Positions 9,502 through 17,989 of a DNA stretch of 64,000 nt are shown one piece after another; positions within the stretch are counted from its first letter, which is position 1; every line of letters starts with the position of its first letter. Position numbers and translations under genes: made by a program. The notes beneath the pieces are model-generated. The model searched no databases, was not told the origin of the DNA, and saw only the letters and a list, made by a program, of their open reading frames with translations. The stretch is taken from positions 160,707-224,706 of the forward strand of contig NZ_WKEQ01000004.1 of the NCBI RefSeq assembly GCF_021605415.1, written 5' to 3'. Origin of the DNA: Pseudomonas syringae. GTDB taxonomy: Bacteria > Pseudomonadota > Gammaproteobacteria > Pseudomonadales > Pseudomonadaceae.

Positions 9502-10029
9502 TCAGGGATCGATGCCCAGTAATTGTCGGCGCAATTCGGGGCTGCGGGTGCGTGGGTCGAGCCAGATGTCGAAGAATGCGCGGGCGAATTGGGGGTCGTC
9601 GATTTCGTGCTGCAACTGTTGACCGACGAAGAACCGGGCGCCCTGCCCCGGCAGGTACACGCCGGTGATGCGTGTGCCCGCTTGCACATCGACGAACGAT
9701 TGCTGCATTTGCACTTGCCACCTGGCCAGTTGTGCAGCGCTGACGGTGATGCCGGACAGGCGCCGGATTTCTTTGAGGCTGGCTTGCACAAGATCATCGC
9801 GGGACAGGTTGCGCAAATAGATCAGCTCCAGCGCGAACGGTTGCCCATCAACCAGCGGCCGGGTCGCGCTCCACAATCGCGCGTTGTACACATCAAAACC
9901 GAAGACGCTGAATTCACCGCTGCCAATGATTTGCGCACCGGGCACGGTGTCTTGCCAGTTCGCCCAGGTGGGTGACAACAACGTCATCCACAAGCCGAGA
10001 CCGAAACATCCTTTCAACGCTCTGTTCAT
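9502..10029 (-). CDS. Chalcone isomerase-like exported protein
   Basis: A 175-residue protein with a signal peptide (LGLWMTLLSPTWA, cleavage after TWA) and a chalcone-isomerase-like fold: FSVFGFDVYNARLW, FALELIYLRNLSRDDLV and GVYLPGQGARFFVG. Bacterial members of this family are periplasmic and have no proven enzyme activity. The ATG at 10029 was preferred to a GTG at 10053 because it places the signal peptide directly at the N-terminus. It is divergent from the membrane protein at 10167, and a TTTGTATACAAA palindrome lies between them. Confidence 0.82.
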   Translation of the reverse strand: MNRALKGCFGLGLWMTLLSPTWANWQDTVPGAQIIGSGEFSVFGFDVYNARLWSATRPLVDGQPFALELIYLRNLSRDDLVQASLKEIRRLSGITVSAAQLARWQVQMQQSFVDVQAGTRITGVYLPGQGARFFVGQQLQHEIDDPQFARAFFDIWLDPRTRSPELRRQLLGIDP

Positions 10030-10091
10030 TGCGATGTCTGCCTTGGTAGACACGGATAGTTCTAAGCATAGCTGCGCATCACAGCCAGCAC

Positions 10092-10103
10092 TTTGTATAC
10101 AAA
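10092..10103. promoter_or_regulatory. TTTGTATACAAA palindrome, possible GntR-type operator
   Basis: A perfect 12-bp palindrome in the 137-nt divergent intergenic region between the genes at 10029 (minus) and 10167 (plus). GTATAC-centred palindromes are typical of GntR family operators. The regulator is not encoded next to it, and the assignment is an inference. Confidence 0.35.
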
Positions 10104-10166
10104 ACCACGAACAATCTTGATCAATCTGCTACGGTAACGGTCTTCTTTGTCGACGGAGGCCTCTGC

Positions 10167-10964
10167 GTGCTGATCCTCAAATTGCTGCTGATCCCCGGTT
10201 TTCTGCTGTTGATTTCCCTTGCGGGTAAACGTTGGGGGCCAAGTGTGGCCGGGTGGTTGTCGGGGTTGCCGGTGGTGGTGGGGCCGATTTTGTTTTTTTT
10301 GGCATGGGAGCAAGGCCCGTTGTTTGCTGCGAAGTCTGCCGTGGCGGCATTGTCGGCAATGTTTGCGATGATCGCGTTTTGTGTCACGTATGCCCGGGTC
10401 GCGCAACACGCAGAGTGGCCATGGGCATTGGCGGCGTCAATGACAGTGTGGACAGTGCTTGCAGTGGCTTTATCGCTGGCGCCGGCATCGCTGCCCTTCT
10501 CGATCATCGCGGCGGCGGTTGCGTTGTTGTCCGCGCCGTATCTGTTTCCCAAGGTGCAACCTGCACTCGGTGGTGCGCCGGTGAAGTCAGACAAACTGGT
10601 GTGGCGGATGATCGCGGGCGCCGCGTTGACGCTGGTGGTCACGCTGTTGGCGAGCACCGTCGGCGAACGCTGGAGCGGATTGCTCGCGGTGTTTCCGGTG
10701 CTCGGCAGCGTCATGGCGGTGTTCTCTCATCAGGCGCGCGGCCCGGCGTTTACTGCCGTATTGCTGCAAGCGACGGCCACCGGGATGTACTCGTTTTCAG
10801 CGTTTTGCCTGGTCGTCGCGTTGACGTTGCCGAGCTTTGGCCTCAGCGGTTTTTTGCTCGGTGTGGCGGTGTCGGTGGCGATGCTCGGCGTGACCAGGCG
10901 GTTACTGGCCAAACCCGCACCGGCAGCGACGCCCAGCCCACACCCGACACCTTCAAACGAATAA
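10167..10964 (+). CDS. Conserved hypothetical integral membrane protein
   Basis: A 265-residue protein with about seven or eight hydrophobic segments across its whole length and a Pro/Ala-rich cytoplasmic tail. The repeats GWLSGLPVVVGPILFF and GLLAVFPVLGSVMAVF in the two halves suggest an internal duplication. The GTG start at 10167 has a strong GGAGG seven nt upstream. I do not recognise a function. A small-molecule transporter is a guess only. Confidence 0.75.
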   Translation: MLILKLLLIPGFLLLISLAGKRWGPSVAGWLSGLPVVVGPILFFLAWEQGPLFAAKSAVAALSAMFAMIAFCVTYARVAQHAEWPWALAASMTVWTVLAVALSLAPASLPFSIIAAAVALLSAPYLFPKVQPALGGAPVKSDKLVWRMIAGAALTLVVTLLASTVGERWSGLLAVFPVLGSVMAVFSHQARGPAFTAVLLQATATGMYSFSAFCLVVALTLPSFGLSGFLLGVAVSVAMLGVTRRLLAKPAPAATPSPHPTPSNE

Positions 10965-11056
10965 TCCGACAGCCCGTTCAGACAAACCGCGCTGGAGTGC
11001 CGCTCGGCAGCGTGGGATGATCGCCGCCCCTGCGCGACCATTGTTCGGAGATTTAC

Positions 11057-11623
11057 ATGTCATTGTTGAGCAAGAAAGCTGTCGTCCTGCTGCTGGCGGC
11101 CATCGCTGGCCTCGGCGCCATCAACGCTCAAGCGGCCAAGGCCAAAGACAAGGCGCCGACTGAGAAGGTGTCGATGCTCGACGGCAAGTTCACTTTCACC
11201 CTGCCCAAGGGTTTTGAAGCCAATGCGCTACCAGTCGGCCCGACCGGTGCCAAGGGCACGATGTACACCAATGCGACCACCAAAACCGTTGTGATTGCCG
11301 CGCAAAACCAGATCCCCGGCGACACCCACGTCAAGGATAACGACGGCGCATTCCTCGATGGCAGCGTGTCGGATTTCATCGAGGCGCAACGCAAAGCCCT
11401 GCCGGATTTCAACAAGCTCAGCGAAAAGAGCCTGACCCAGAAAGGGACTGGCCTCGGTCTGCGTCAGGTCGACAGCACCGCCACCCAGGGCGGCGGGCAA
11501 ACCCTCAACACCACGTTGATGGCCGGTTCCGGGACGCACATGGCGCTGGTGCAGGTGATTTCCCGGGCCAGCGACAAGGCTGGCCACGACGCGCTGGTGA
11601 AAACCATCCTCAAGGAAAAGTGA
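11057..11623 (+). CDS. Exported protein, DcrB-like
   Basis: A 188-residue protein with a signal peptide (VVLLLAAIAGLGAINAQA). The mature part contains SMLDGKFTFTLPKGFEA and a C-terminal GSGTHMALVQVIS block, as in the DcrB/PsbP-like family. Members sit in the periplasm or as lipoproteins and have no known enzymatic role. No lipobox is present here. CGGAG precedes the ATG. Its stop lies only 3 nt from the stop of the convergent esterase gene. Confidence 0.75.
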   Translation: MSLLSKKAVVLLLAAIAGLGAINAQAAKAKDKAPTEKVSMLDGKFTFTLPKGFEANALPVGPTGAKGTMYTNATTKTVVIAAQNQIPGDTHVKDNDGAFLDGSVSDFIEAQRKALPDFNKLSEKSLTQKGTGLGLRQVDSTATQGGGQTLNTTLMAGSGTHMALVQVISRASDKAGHDALVKTILKEK

Positions 11624-11626
11624 TCC

Positions 11627-12343
11627 TCAGGGATTGAGCGCCTGCAACCAGGCCTTCAAATCCTCCAGTTCGGCGCGGCTGATGCTGTGGCCGACGCCGG
11701 GATAGGCGTGGAATTGCGGCTTGTAGGACAGGCTTTTCAACAGCGAGTTGGCATCAGCGCCGCCCTTGTACGAAACGACGTTATCAGCGGTGCCGTGGCC
11801 GATGAAGATATTCAGCGACGGGTCTGAATGTTCGGTTTTCAGCTCCGATTCCACCACGGGTAAAACCCGCCCGCTCAGCGCCGCGATACCGCCGACCGGC
11901 GTTGGCGGGCGCAAGCCCACTTCGTAAGTCATCATCGCGCCCTGACTGAATCCGATCAGGTACACCTTGTCCGGGTCGACGTGATATTTCTGCGCCGCTT
12001 GCGCGATAAAATCCCGCAGCTTTTGCCCGCTGACCTTCAGATCATTGGTCTCGCCGTTGTAGGCACCTTCACCCTTTTTACGAAACCACTGATAACGTCC
12101 TTCGCCCAATGCCAACGGCGCCTGCACGGACAGGTAGTTGTATTGCGCCGGAAGCTGGAATTTCATACCGATCAGGTCGGCTTCGTTGCTGCCGTAACCG
12201 TGGAGAAAAATCACCAACGGGCGTTTATCTGAATCCGCGTGAACCTGTGCCAGGTATTTGAGCGGCAGGTCAGTTTGCAACGAAGGTTGCGCATGAGCGG
12301 CGGTGGATGCCAGCAGGGTCAACAGTGCAAGTATTTTCAACAT
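11627..12343 (-). CDS. Exported alpha/beta hydrolase, phospholipase/carboxylesterase family
   Basis: A 238-residue hydrolase with a signal peptide ending AHA. The oxyanion region is FLHGYGSNEADL, the nucleophile is Ser in GFSQGAMM, the acid is Asp in GHGTADNVV, and the histidine is in GVGHSIS. This matches the Abhydrolase_2 carboxylesterase family, which cleaves short-chain esters or acyl thioesters. AAGGAAG precedes the ATG. It is monocistronic, and the substrate is unknown. Confidence 0.86.
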   Translation of the reverse strand: MLKILALLTLLASTAAHAQPSLQTDLPLKYLAQVHADSDKRPLVIFLHGYGSNEADLIGMKFQLPAQYNYLSVQAPLALGEGRYQWFRKKGEGAYNGETNDLKVSGQKLRDFIAQAAQKYHVDPDKVYLIGFSQGAMMTYEVGLRPPTPVGGIAALSGRVLPVVESELKTEHSDPSLNIFIGHGTADNVVSYKGGADANSLLKSLSYKPQFHAYPGVGHSISRAELEDLKAWLQALNP

Positions 12344-12362
12344 AAGCCTTCCTTCATAAAAG

Positions 12363-12399
12363 CCGTGCAGGAGCCGCCGCAGGCTGCGCCTACACGGTT
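12363..12399. repeat. Short palindromic repeat fragment
   Basis: CGTGCAGGAGCCGCCGCAGG and CTGCGCCTACACGG form a hairpin related to the arms of the long repeat family (GGAGCTGCCGCAGG and GCGCCTACA). It lies between the esterase and AotO-like genes. Confidence 0.55.
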
Positions 12400-12407
12400 A
12401 TGTATCG

Positions 12408-13520
12408 TCAGTCGTTGGTGAGTTTTCCTGTACGAAACGGAACTCGCCCCGCCACTTTCGCCTGCCACGTGCCCGGTTGGGTGTAGCGCCCACGGTCAAT
12501 GGCAAACAGCACGCCGCGGGTGCCGGCGCGCACGGTAGTGACGCGGTCACTCAGTGGATCGACCACTTCGAACAATGCGTCACCGCGTTCCACCCACTCG
12601 CCGGCATTGCGCAGGAAGCTCACCACGCCGTGATGCGGGGCGAACAAGTATTCGGTGCCTTCGAACGGCATGCCTTCGCAACATTCGAGGGATGCGGCGG
12701 GGAAATCGCCGGTGATGAACCCCTGCTCGGCGAGGAAGCCAAGAATCGCTTCGCAATTGGCCTGCGCCTGGTCAACACGCGTGTCGCCCATGCTGCCCAG
12801 CTCCAGGGTGGTGGCGAGGTTGGCGGCTGGAATGGCCGCGTGCGGAAATGCCCGTGCCAAGCGCAGCCAGGGTGTCGAGCAGGACTCATCGAACGAACTG
12901 CCACCGGAATCTTCACACAGCAACGCTACGCCGGCCTTCAATCGCGCGGCCAGGGATTGCCACTGCGGCCAGTGCTGCGGCAATGCGTAAACGTGGATTG
13001 CCGCGTCGAAATCGCAATGCAGATCCAACGTGATGTCGGCCTCGCAGGCGTGGCGCAATAGCAAACGGTGCAGCGCTTCGAGTTGTGAAACCGGCGCTGG
13101 CAGATCGTCGAGCACCTGGGCCATGGTCTGGCGGATCAACGTGATGTTTGCCTGGGCATCATCGCCGAGTTGATCGCCGATCAGCGCGGCGACGGGTGCA
13201 CTGAGCTCAACGAAAGCGCGGTTGAAATTCTTGCCGCTGCCCAACTCGAAGCGGCCCATGTGCGCACCTTGCAGGTGCTGATCGAGGCCGATCGGGTTGG
13301 CGACCGGCACCAGTTCGATGACACCTTGCAGACGACCTTGTTGTTCAAGTTCACCGAGACGTTTTTTCAGTTCCCATGCGGTGCGCATGCCTGGTAGTTC
13401 ATCGGCGTGCAGGCTGGCCTGGATGTAGACCTTGCGGCTGCCGGCGCCATAGCGAAAAACGCTGAGGCTGCGCTCACTGCCCAAATGGCTCCAGGGCAGC
13501 GTGTGGTCGATGCGTTGCAT
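12408..13520 (-). CDS. Succinylglutamate desuccinylase/aspartoacylase family protein, AotO-like
   Basis: A 370-residue M14-type zinc hydrolase. The ligand motif HADELPG (HxxE) is near residue 38 and the second histidine lies in LDLHCDFDA near residue 205. A C-terminal biotinyl/lipoyl-like barrel follows (GVVSFLRNAGEWVERGDALFE). In P. aeruginosa a protein of this type (AotO) is encoded in the arginine uptake operon aotJQMOP-argR. Here it lies 227 nt downstream of an AotJ-like binding protein but without permease or ATPase genes. The substrate is unproven. Confidence 0.85.
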   Translation of the reverse strand: MQRIDHTLPWSHLGSERSLSVFRYGAGSRKVYIQASLHADELPGMRTAWELKKRLGELEQQGRLQGVIELVPVANPIGLDQHLQGAHMGRFELGSGKNFNRAFVELSAPVAALIGDQLGDDAQANITLIRQTMAQVLDDLPAPVSQLEALHRLLLRHACEADITLDLHCDFDAAIHVYALPQHWPQWQSLAARLKAGVALLCEDSGGSSFDESCSTPWLRLARAFPHAAIPAANLATTLELGSMGDTRVDQAQANCEAILGFLAEQGFITGDFPAASLECCEGMPFEGTEYLFAPHHGVVSFLRNAGEWVERGDALFEVVDPLSDRVTTVRAGTRGVLFAIDRGRYTQPGTWQAKVAGRVPFRTGKLTND

Positions 13521-13538
13521 GGGAAAACTCCGTTGTTT

Positions 13539-13667
13539 GTGGAGCTGCCGCAGGCAGGTTCTTTTGATTGTCAGGAACGCGGAGCGTCCCGGGCTGCATT
13601 ACCACGCGGAGCGTGGGAACGATCAAACAAGATCAAAAGATCGCAGCCTGCGGCAGCGCCTACAGGT
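13539..13667. repeat. Composite repeat: one palindromic family nested in another
   Basis: The outer arms (13539-13571 and 13631-13667) belong to the GCTGCGATCTTTTGATC family. The inner unit 13571-13624 is an inverted copy of the GTTCCCACGC family found at 5086 and 7919. The nesting suggests insertion of one element into the loop of another. It fills the gap between the binding-protein terminator and the AotO-like gene. Confidence 0.75.
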
Positions 13668-13699
13668 GGAAATGTTTTGGCAGGATAAATCATGGGCGT

Positions 13700-13732
13700 A
13701 AAAAAAGTGGCCACCGCTTTCACGGGGCCACT
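13700..13732 (-). terminator. Rho-independent terminator of the binding-protein gene
   Basis: On the minus strand AGTGGCC and GGCCACT form the stem, and seven T residues follow. It lies 15 nt past the stop of the binding-protein gene, so the downstream AotO-like gene is reached only by readthrough or from its own promoter. Confidence 0.85.
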
Positions 13733-13747
13733 CTTTGCTACAGCGTA

Positions 13748-14527
13748 TTAATGGCCGTAGACGTCAAACGCGAAGTACTTGTCCTGCACTTGTTTGTACT
13801 TGCCGTTGGCGCGGATTTCGGTGATGGCGGCGTTGAATTTGTCCGCGAGTTCTTTATCACCCTTGCGCACGGCGATGCCGGCGCCGCCGCCGAAGTATTT
13901 GGCGTCTTCGTAGGTCGGGCCGACGAATGCAAAACCTTTACCGGCGTCGGTTTTCAGGAAACCGTCATCCAGGTTGACCGAATCGGCCAGCATGGCGTCG
14001 AGACGGCCAGAGACCATATCGAGGTTGGCTTCCTGCTGGGAACCGTAACGAACCAGGTTGATCCCGGCCGGTTGCAGCACTTCGGTGGCGAAACGGTCGT
14101 GGGTGCTGGCGCGCAACACACCGACTTTCTTGCCTTTGAGTTCGGTCAGCGGATCTTTGACGTCGGAGCCTTCCTTCATCACGAAACGCGCCGGCGTGTG
14201 GTAGTACTTGATGGTGAAATCGACGTTTTTCTTGCGGTCGTCAGTGATGGTCATGGACGACAGGATCGCGTCGATTTTCTTCACTTTGAGCGCCGGAATC
14301 AGGCCGTCGAACTCTTGCTCTACCCAGACGCACTTGGCCTTCATCTGCTCACACAGCGCATCGCCGATGTCCACGTCGAAACCGGTCAGTTTGCCGTCAG
14401 GGGTTTTCATCGAGAATGGCGGGTAACCGGCTTCGATACCGATGCGGATCGGCTTGGCGTCTTCGGCCACGGCGGTCAGGGACAACATCGACAGTGCCAA
14501 GGCACCGAACATCACTAGCTTTTTCAT
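13748..14527 (-). CDS. Periplasmic basic amino acid-binding protein (ArgT/HisJ/AotJ-like)
   Basis: A 259-residue type 3 substrate-binding protein with a signal peptide ([12 protein letters not shown]). Ligand-site motifs include [30 protein letters not shown] and [10 protein letters not shown]. It closely resembles arginine/ornithine/lysine binding proteins. No permease or ATPase gene lies on either side, so it must share a transporter encoded elsewhere or be a lone receptor. A terminator follows directly. The gap 14528-14774 upstream holds its promoter, which I cannot define. Confidence 0.9.
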   Translation of the reverse strand: MKKLVMFGALALSMLSLTAVAEDAKPIRIGIEAGYPPFSMKTPDGKLTGFDVDIGDALCEQMKAKCVWVEQEFDGLIPALKVKKIDAILSSMTITDDRKKNVDFTIKYYHTPARFVMKEGSDVKDPLTELKGKKVGVLRASTHDRFATEVLQPAGINLVRYGSQQEANLDMVSGRLDAMLADSVNLDDGFLKTDAGKGFAFVGPTYEDAKYFGGGAGIAVRKGDKELADKFNAAITEIRANGKYKQVQDKYFAFDVYGH

Positions 14528-14774
14528 TTATAACTCCCGTGTGCGGAGGCTTTTATTGGCAGCTTTCGATTCAGCTTTCGGACATGGCCATTGCGTGGCA
14601 AATACCGAAGTGGCCGGCAGTCTATGGCGGCGCGCACGGGGTAAATTGTGTTCAAGCGACAGATACTTATAGATAATCGGCGACACCGTCAGCGTGAACC
14701 ATCACGGTGCAATACCTGTAGGACAAGCCCTCAAATCATCCCGTGCATGAGCGAGCCCATGCGAGGATCGGGGG

Positions 14775-15200
14775 TTAGCAGTGACAGGCGATCGCGGTGG
14801 TGGTTTGTTCACGGCTCAATTCAAAACCTTCATCCAGCCATCCGGTGACACCGCCGATCATTTCCTTGACCGAGTAGCCCAGCGCCGCCAGTTTCACGGC
14901 AGCCTTGTTCGCACCGTTGCAATGGGGGCCGGCGCAATACACCACGAACAAGGTGTGGGCTGGATAAGCCGCTAAACCTTCAGCCGTAATCAGCCGCCCA
15001 GCAATATTGATCGCCCCCGGCACATGCCCGCGCTCAAAGGCCAGCGGGCCGCGCACGTCGACCAATAAAAAATCTGTCTGCCCCGCCTCCTGGCTGCTGA
15101 AGACGTCGGAACAGTCGGTTTCGAAGGTCAGACGGTTGCTGAAATGCATCAAGGCAATCGCCGATGGCGCAGCAGGAATTTCGCGAACCAGGCTGGGCAT
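14775..15200 (-). CDS. Rhodanese-like domain protein
   Basis: A 141-residue single-domain rhodanese. The domain covers about residues 25-130, with VDVRGPLAFERGHVPGA and the active-site loop VVYCAGPHCNGAN, where the first Cys is the sulfur acceptor. GGAG lies about 9 nt upstream of the ATG. It is divergent from the FtrA-type regulator at 15303 with a 102-nt gap. This is a common pairing in Pseudomonas, so FtrA probably controls it. Confidence 0.9.
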   Translation of the reverse strand: MPSLVREIPAAPSAIALMHFSNRLTFETDCSDVFSSQEAGQTDFLLVDVRGPLAFERGHVPGAINIAGRLITAEGLAAYPAHTLFVVYCAGPHCNGANKAAVKLAALGYSVKEMIGGVTGWLDEGFELSREQTTTAIACHC

Positions 15201-15302
15201 GGTCTTGGTCTCCGGGGTCTTGGTGGGTGTGAACAGACTTTATCGCCCCGTCGCTTGCCGCTACAGTGGCGCACGAGACACTCACCGGGAAGTTTCCGCC
15301 AA

Positions 15303-16292
15303 ATGCACACATCCACCCACTCCGTTGCGATTCTGGCCTACGACGGACTTTGCACCTTCGAGTTCGGCATCGCCGTGGAAATCTTCGGCCTGACCCGGCC
15401 GGAGTTCGATTTTCCGTGGTACGAACATCGGATCGTAGCGGTGGATCAGGGCCCGATGCGTGCCATGGGCGGCATTCAGGTGTTGGCTGACGGGGGGCTG
15501 GAACTGTTGGCGGACGCGCGCACGATCATCATTCCCGGCTGGCGCGACCGCAGCGGCCCGGTGCCGGAGGCGCTACTGGTCGCCCTGCGCCAGGCCCATG
15601 GCCGGGGAGCGCGGTTGCTGTCGATCTGTTCCGGCGTGTTCGTCCTGGCCGCCAGCGGTTTGCTCGACGGCCATGTCGCGACGACCCATTGGCGTTACAC
15701 CACTGAGTTGGCTGAGCGTTTTCCGGCTATCGCGGTCGATCCGGATGTGCTCTACGTCGATGCCGGTCAGTTGATCACGTCGGCGGGCAGCGCCGCCGGC
15801 ATTGATGCCTGCCTGCATCTGGTGGCGCGAGACTTTGGCACCCAGGTTGCCAATTCGGTGGCGCGGCGACTGGTGATGGCGCCGCAACGCACCGGCGGAC
15901 AGGCGCAGTTCATTCCAACGCCGGTCAGCCCGACACCGCGCAGTGATCTGTCACGGGTCATGCAATGGGCCCGCGAACGCCTGCACGAACCGCTCGAAGT
16001 ACGCGATCTGGCCAGCGAAGCGGCGATGAGCGAACGCACCTTTCTACGACGATTTTCCGAGGCCAGCGGCCAGTCGCCCAAGGCCTGGCTGCAACATGAG
16101 CGCCTGGCACGGGCGCGGGAACTGCTGGAGAGCAGCAGCGAGCATACTGAGCAGATCGCCCAGCGTTGCGGTTATCGCTCGGTGGAAAGTTTTCGCGTGG
16201 CATTTCGCAGCGTGGTCGGGGTGCCGCCGTCAGTGTATCGGGAGCGGTTCGGGCGCCGTGTGCCGAGTAAAGCATTCATGTACGACCCATGA
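15303..16292 (+). CDS. ftrA: Transcriptional regulator FtrA (GlxA/AraC family)
   Basis: A 329-residue regulator. The N-terminal DJ-1/PfpI-like domain (about residues 1-180) has the nucleophile elbow SICSGVFVLAASG. The C-terminal AraC domain (about 215-315) contains two helix-turn-helix units, with MSERTFLRRFSEASGQSPK and QRCGYRSVESFRVAFRS. The ATG at 15303 was chosen because the domain starts directly after it. A longer in-frame reading runs back into the rhodanese gene. Its effector is unknown. Confidence 0.9.
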   Translation: MHTSTHSVAILAYDGLCTFEFGIAVEIFGLTRPEFDFPWYEHRIVAVDQGPMRAMGGIQVLADGGLELLADARTIIIPGWRDRSGPVPEALLVALRQAHGRGARLLSICSGVFVLAASGLLDGHVATTHWRYTTELAERFPAIAVDPDVLYVDAGQLITSAGSAAGIDACLHLVARDFGTQVANSVARRLVMAPQRTGGQAQFIPTPVSPTPRSDLSRVMQWARERLHEPLEVRDLASEAAMSERTFLRRFSEASGQSPKAWLQHERLARARELLESSSEHTEQIAQRCGYRSVESFRVAFRSVVGVPPSVYRERFGRRVPSKAFMYDP

Positions 16293-16293
16293 C

Positions 16294-16319
16294 CTGTGGA
16301 AGCTGGCTTGCCAGCTCCC
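16294..16319. repeat. REP-type short palindrome
   Basis: CTGTGGAAGCTGGCTTGCCAGC is a single REP arm of the family seen as an inverted pair at 1821-1913. It lies between the convergent ftrA and cobF genes. Confidence 0.6.
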
Positions 16320-16345
16320 GCAGTGATTTCGGCACACCCTGCTTC

Positions 16346-17101
16346 TCAAGGCTTGCGCAAAAGGTAGGTATCCATAATCCACCCATGCTTCAACCGCGCC
16401 GCCTTGCGCACCCGTTCGATTTCGTCCGCGACGTCTTTCAACTTACCGCTGATGAGAATCTCGTCCGGTGTCCCCAGGTAGGCTCCCCAGTAAATCTCTG
16501 TCTCTTGATCCGCGACCCGGTGGTAGGAATCTTCCGCATCGAGCATCACCACCAGACTGTCGGCGTCGCTTACCTGCCCCGCCGCCAGACGCCGGCCCGT
16601 GGTGATTTCGATAGAGCGACCGATGCTGTTCAGCGGGACTTTATGCTGCGCCGCCAGCGCCTGAACGCTGGTGATGCCGGGGATGACTTCGAATTCGAAC
16701 GCACAAGTGCCCGAGTCCAGAATCGCTTGAAGAATACGAATGGTGCTGTCGTACAGCGCCGGATCGCCCCACACGAGAAAACCGCCGCACTCGCCGTCAG
16801 CCAATTCGTCATTAATCAACCGCACGAAGGTTTGCTGCTTGGCGCGGTTCAGATCGTTGACGGCGGTGTTGTAGTCCACGTCGCCGCGCTCCCGCTCGGG
16901 GCTGTGGGCTTCGGCGAAACGGTACGTGGGATGTGTGATGTAACGCTCACAGATGTCACGCCGCAGATCAATCAGCTTGTCTTTGCTCTGGCCCTTGTCC
17001 ATGAGGAAAAACACATCAACCGCGTTCAGCGCTTTCACCGCCTGCATCGTGACGTAGTCCGGGTTGCCGGCGCCGATGCCGATGACCAGCAATTTTTTCA
17101 T
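16346..17101 (-). CDS. cobF: Precorrin-6A synthase (deacetylating)
   Basis: A 251-residue tetrapyrrole methylase. The N-terminal signature is VIGIGAGNPDYVTMQAV, and the SAM-binding GGFLVWGDPALYDST block is near residue 110. CobF methylates precorrin-5 at C-1 and releases acetate in aerobic cobalamin synthesis. The ATG at 17101 overlaps the stop of the upstream phosphatase gene by one base, so the two are co-translated. No other cob gene is in this window. Confidence 0.93.
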   Translation of the reverse strand: MKKLLVIGIGAGNPDYVTMQAVKALNAVDVFFLMDKGQSKDKLIDLRRDICERYITHPTYRFAEAHSPERERGDVDYNTAVNDLNRAKQQTFVRLINDELADGECGGFLVWGDPALYDSTIRILQAILDSGTCAFEFEVIPGITSVQALAAQHKVPLNSIGRSIEITTGRRLAAGQVSDADSLVVMLDAEDSYHRVADQETEIYWGAYLGTPDEILISGKLKDVADEIERVRKAARLKHGWIMDTYLLRKP

Positions 17102-17670
17102 CAAGAAACTCCGAGGGTGTCGAGGCCAGGCAAACGCAGCCGCCATTGTCCGGTGAAGCGCAGTTCAATCGTTGCCAGCGGTTCGAAATCGACATTATTG
17201 AAGGCTGCGCCTTGCACCACCTGCATCAGCACGGCGCGCATGAAAAACGGATGGGTGATGGCGACGATATGGCCCGGTGTGGTTTGCAGCGACGTCAGCC
17301 ATGCGACAGCGCGCGCGCCCAATTGCGTGACGGATTCGCCGCCATGAGGCGCGCAATCAGGATCCGCCAGCCACGCTTGCAGGGCTTGGGCATCCTTGCG
17401 TTGCAGATCTTTGATCGACTGACCGTGCCAGCGCCCCCAATCGCAATCACGCAAGGCATCAACAATTTGCGCATCGGGACCAAACAGTTCAGCGGTCTGG
17501 CGGGTGCGCCGTTCAGGGCCGCACAATAAACGCGACGACGTCTTCAGCCATCGACCCAACGAGCCCGCCACCAGCGGAAAATCCTCGATGCCTTCGTTCG
17601 TAGGAAAACGCGACAGTTTTTGTGCGACGGTTCGAGCGTGGCAAATCAACGTCAAGCGGGTGGCCTGCAC
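17101..17670 (-). CDS. Histidine phosphatase family protein with altered catalytic motif
   Basis: A 189-residue protein of the phosphoglycerate-mutase-like fold. The usual RHG motif reads CHA here (LICHART, near residue 11), so the first catalytic arginine is replaced by cysteine. The other expected elements are present: CGPERRTRQTAELF, the acid in GGESVTQLG, and the second histidine in AITHPFFMRA. The GTG at 17670 has GAGG 8 nt upstream. A TTG six codons earlier is less likely. It is co-transcribed with cobF, so an alpha-ribazole-phosphatase-like role is possible but not shown. Confidence 0.8.
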   Translation of the reverse strand: MQATRLTLICHARTVAQKLSRFPTNEGIEDFPLVAGSLGRWLKTSSRLLCGPERRTRQTAELFGPDAQIVDALRDCDWGRWHGQSIKDLQRKDAQALQAWLADPDCAPHGGESVTQLGARAVAWLTSLQTTPGHIVAITHPFFMRAVLMQVVQGAAFNNVDFEPLATIELRFTGQWRLRLPGLDTLGVS

Positions 17671-17840
17671 AATGTCATCCTCAGTCAATCGTCCGTCTCA
17701 AGAGCGTCCATTGTGCCGCAAACCACACCATTCCTAGTGCTCCGCCAAGCAACGACGGTGAACGAGCCGCTTGCCGTTTAGCGAAGAACGTCGATCTCTC
17801 ACAAGCTGAAGGGCGATGGACTACAAACTGTGTCGACTTC

Positions 17841-17870
17841 GTTACACCCCCCGTTACACGTGGCTTACAC
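17841..17870. promoter_or_regulatory. Three phased GTTACAC-type direct repeats upstream of the RpiR gene
   Basis: GTTACAC occurs at 17841 and 17853, and CTTACAC at 17864, spaced 12 and 11 nt, about one helical turn. They lie in the 319-nt gap 17671-17989 between the phosphatase and the RpiR regulator. The rest of this gap shows no gene. The array looks like an operator for a regulator that binds one DNA face, possibly RpiR itself. Confidence 0.4.
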
Positions 17871-17989
17871 CCGTTCCAGGGGCATTGCCCAACCCGCGAA
17901 AAATTCGCTAGACATGAAACCTCACTTACATAAATACTCTTTTAACGGATTGTGAAACGAATTCAACATTCCATCCAGCAGGAGCCCGG

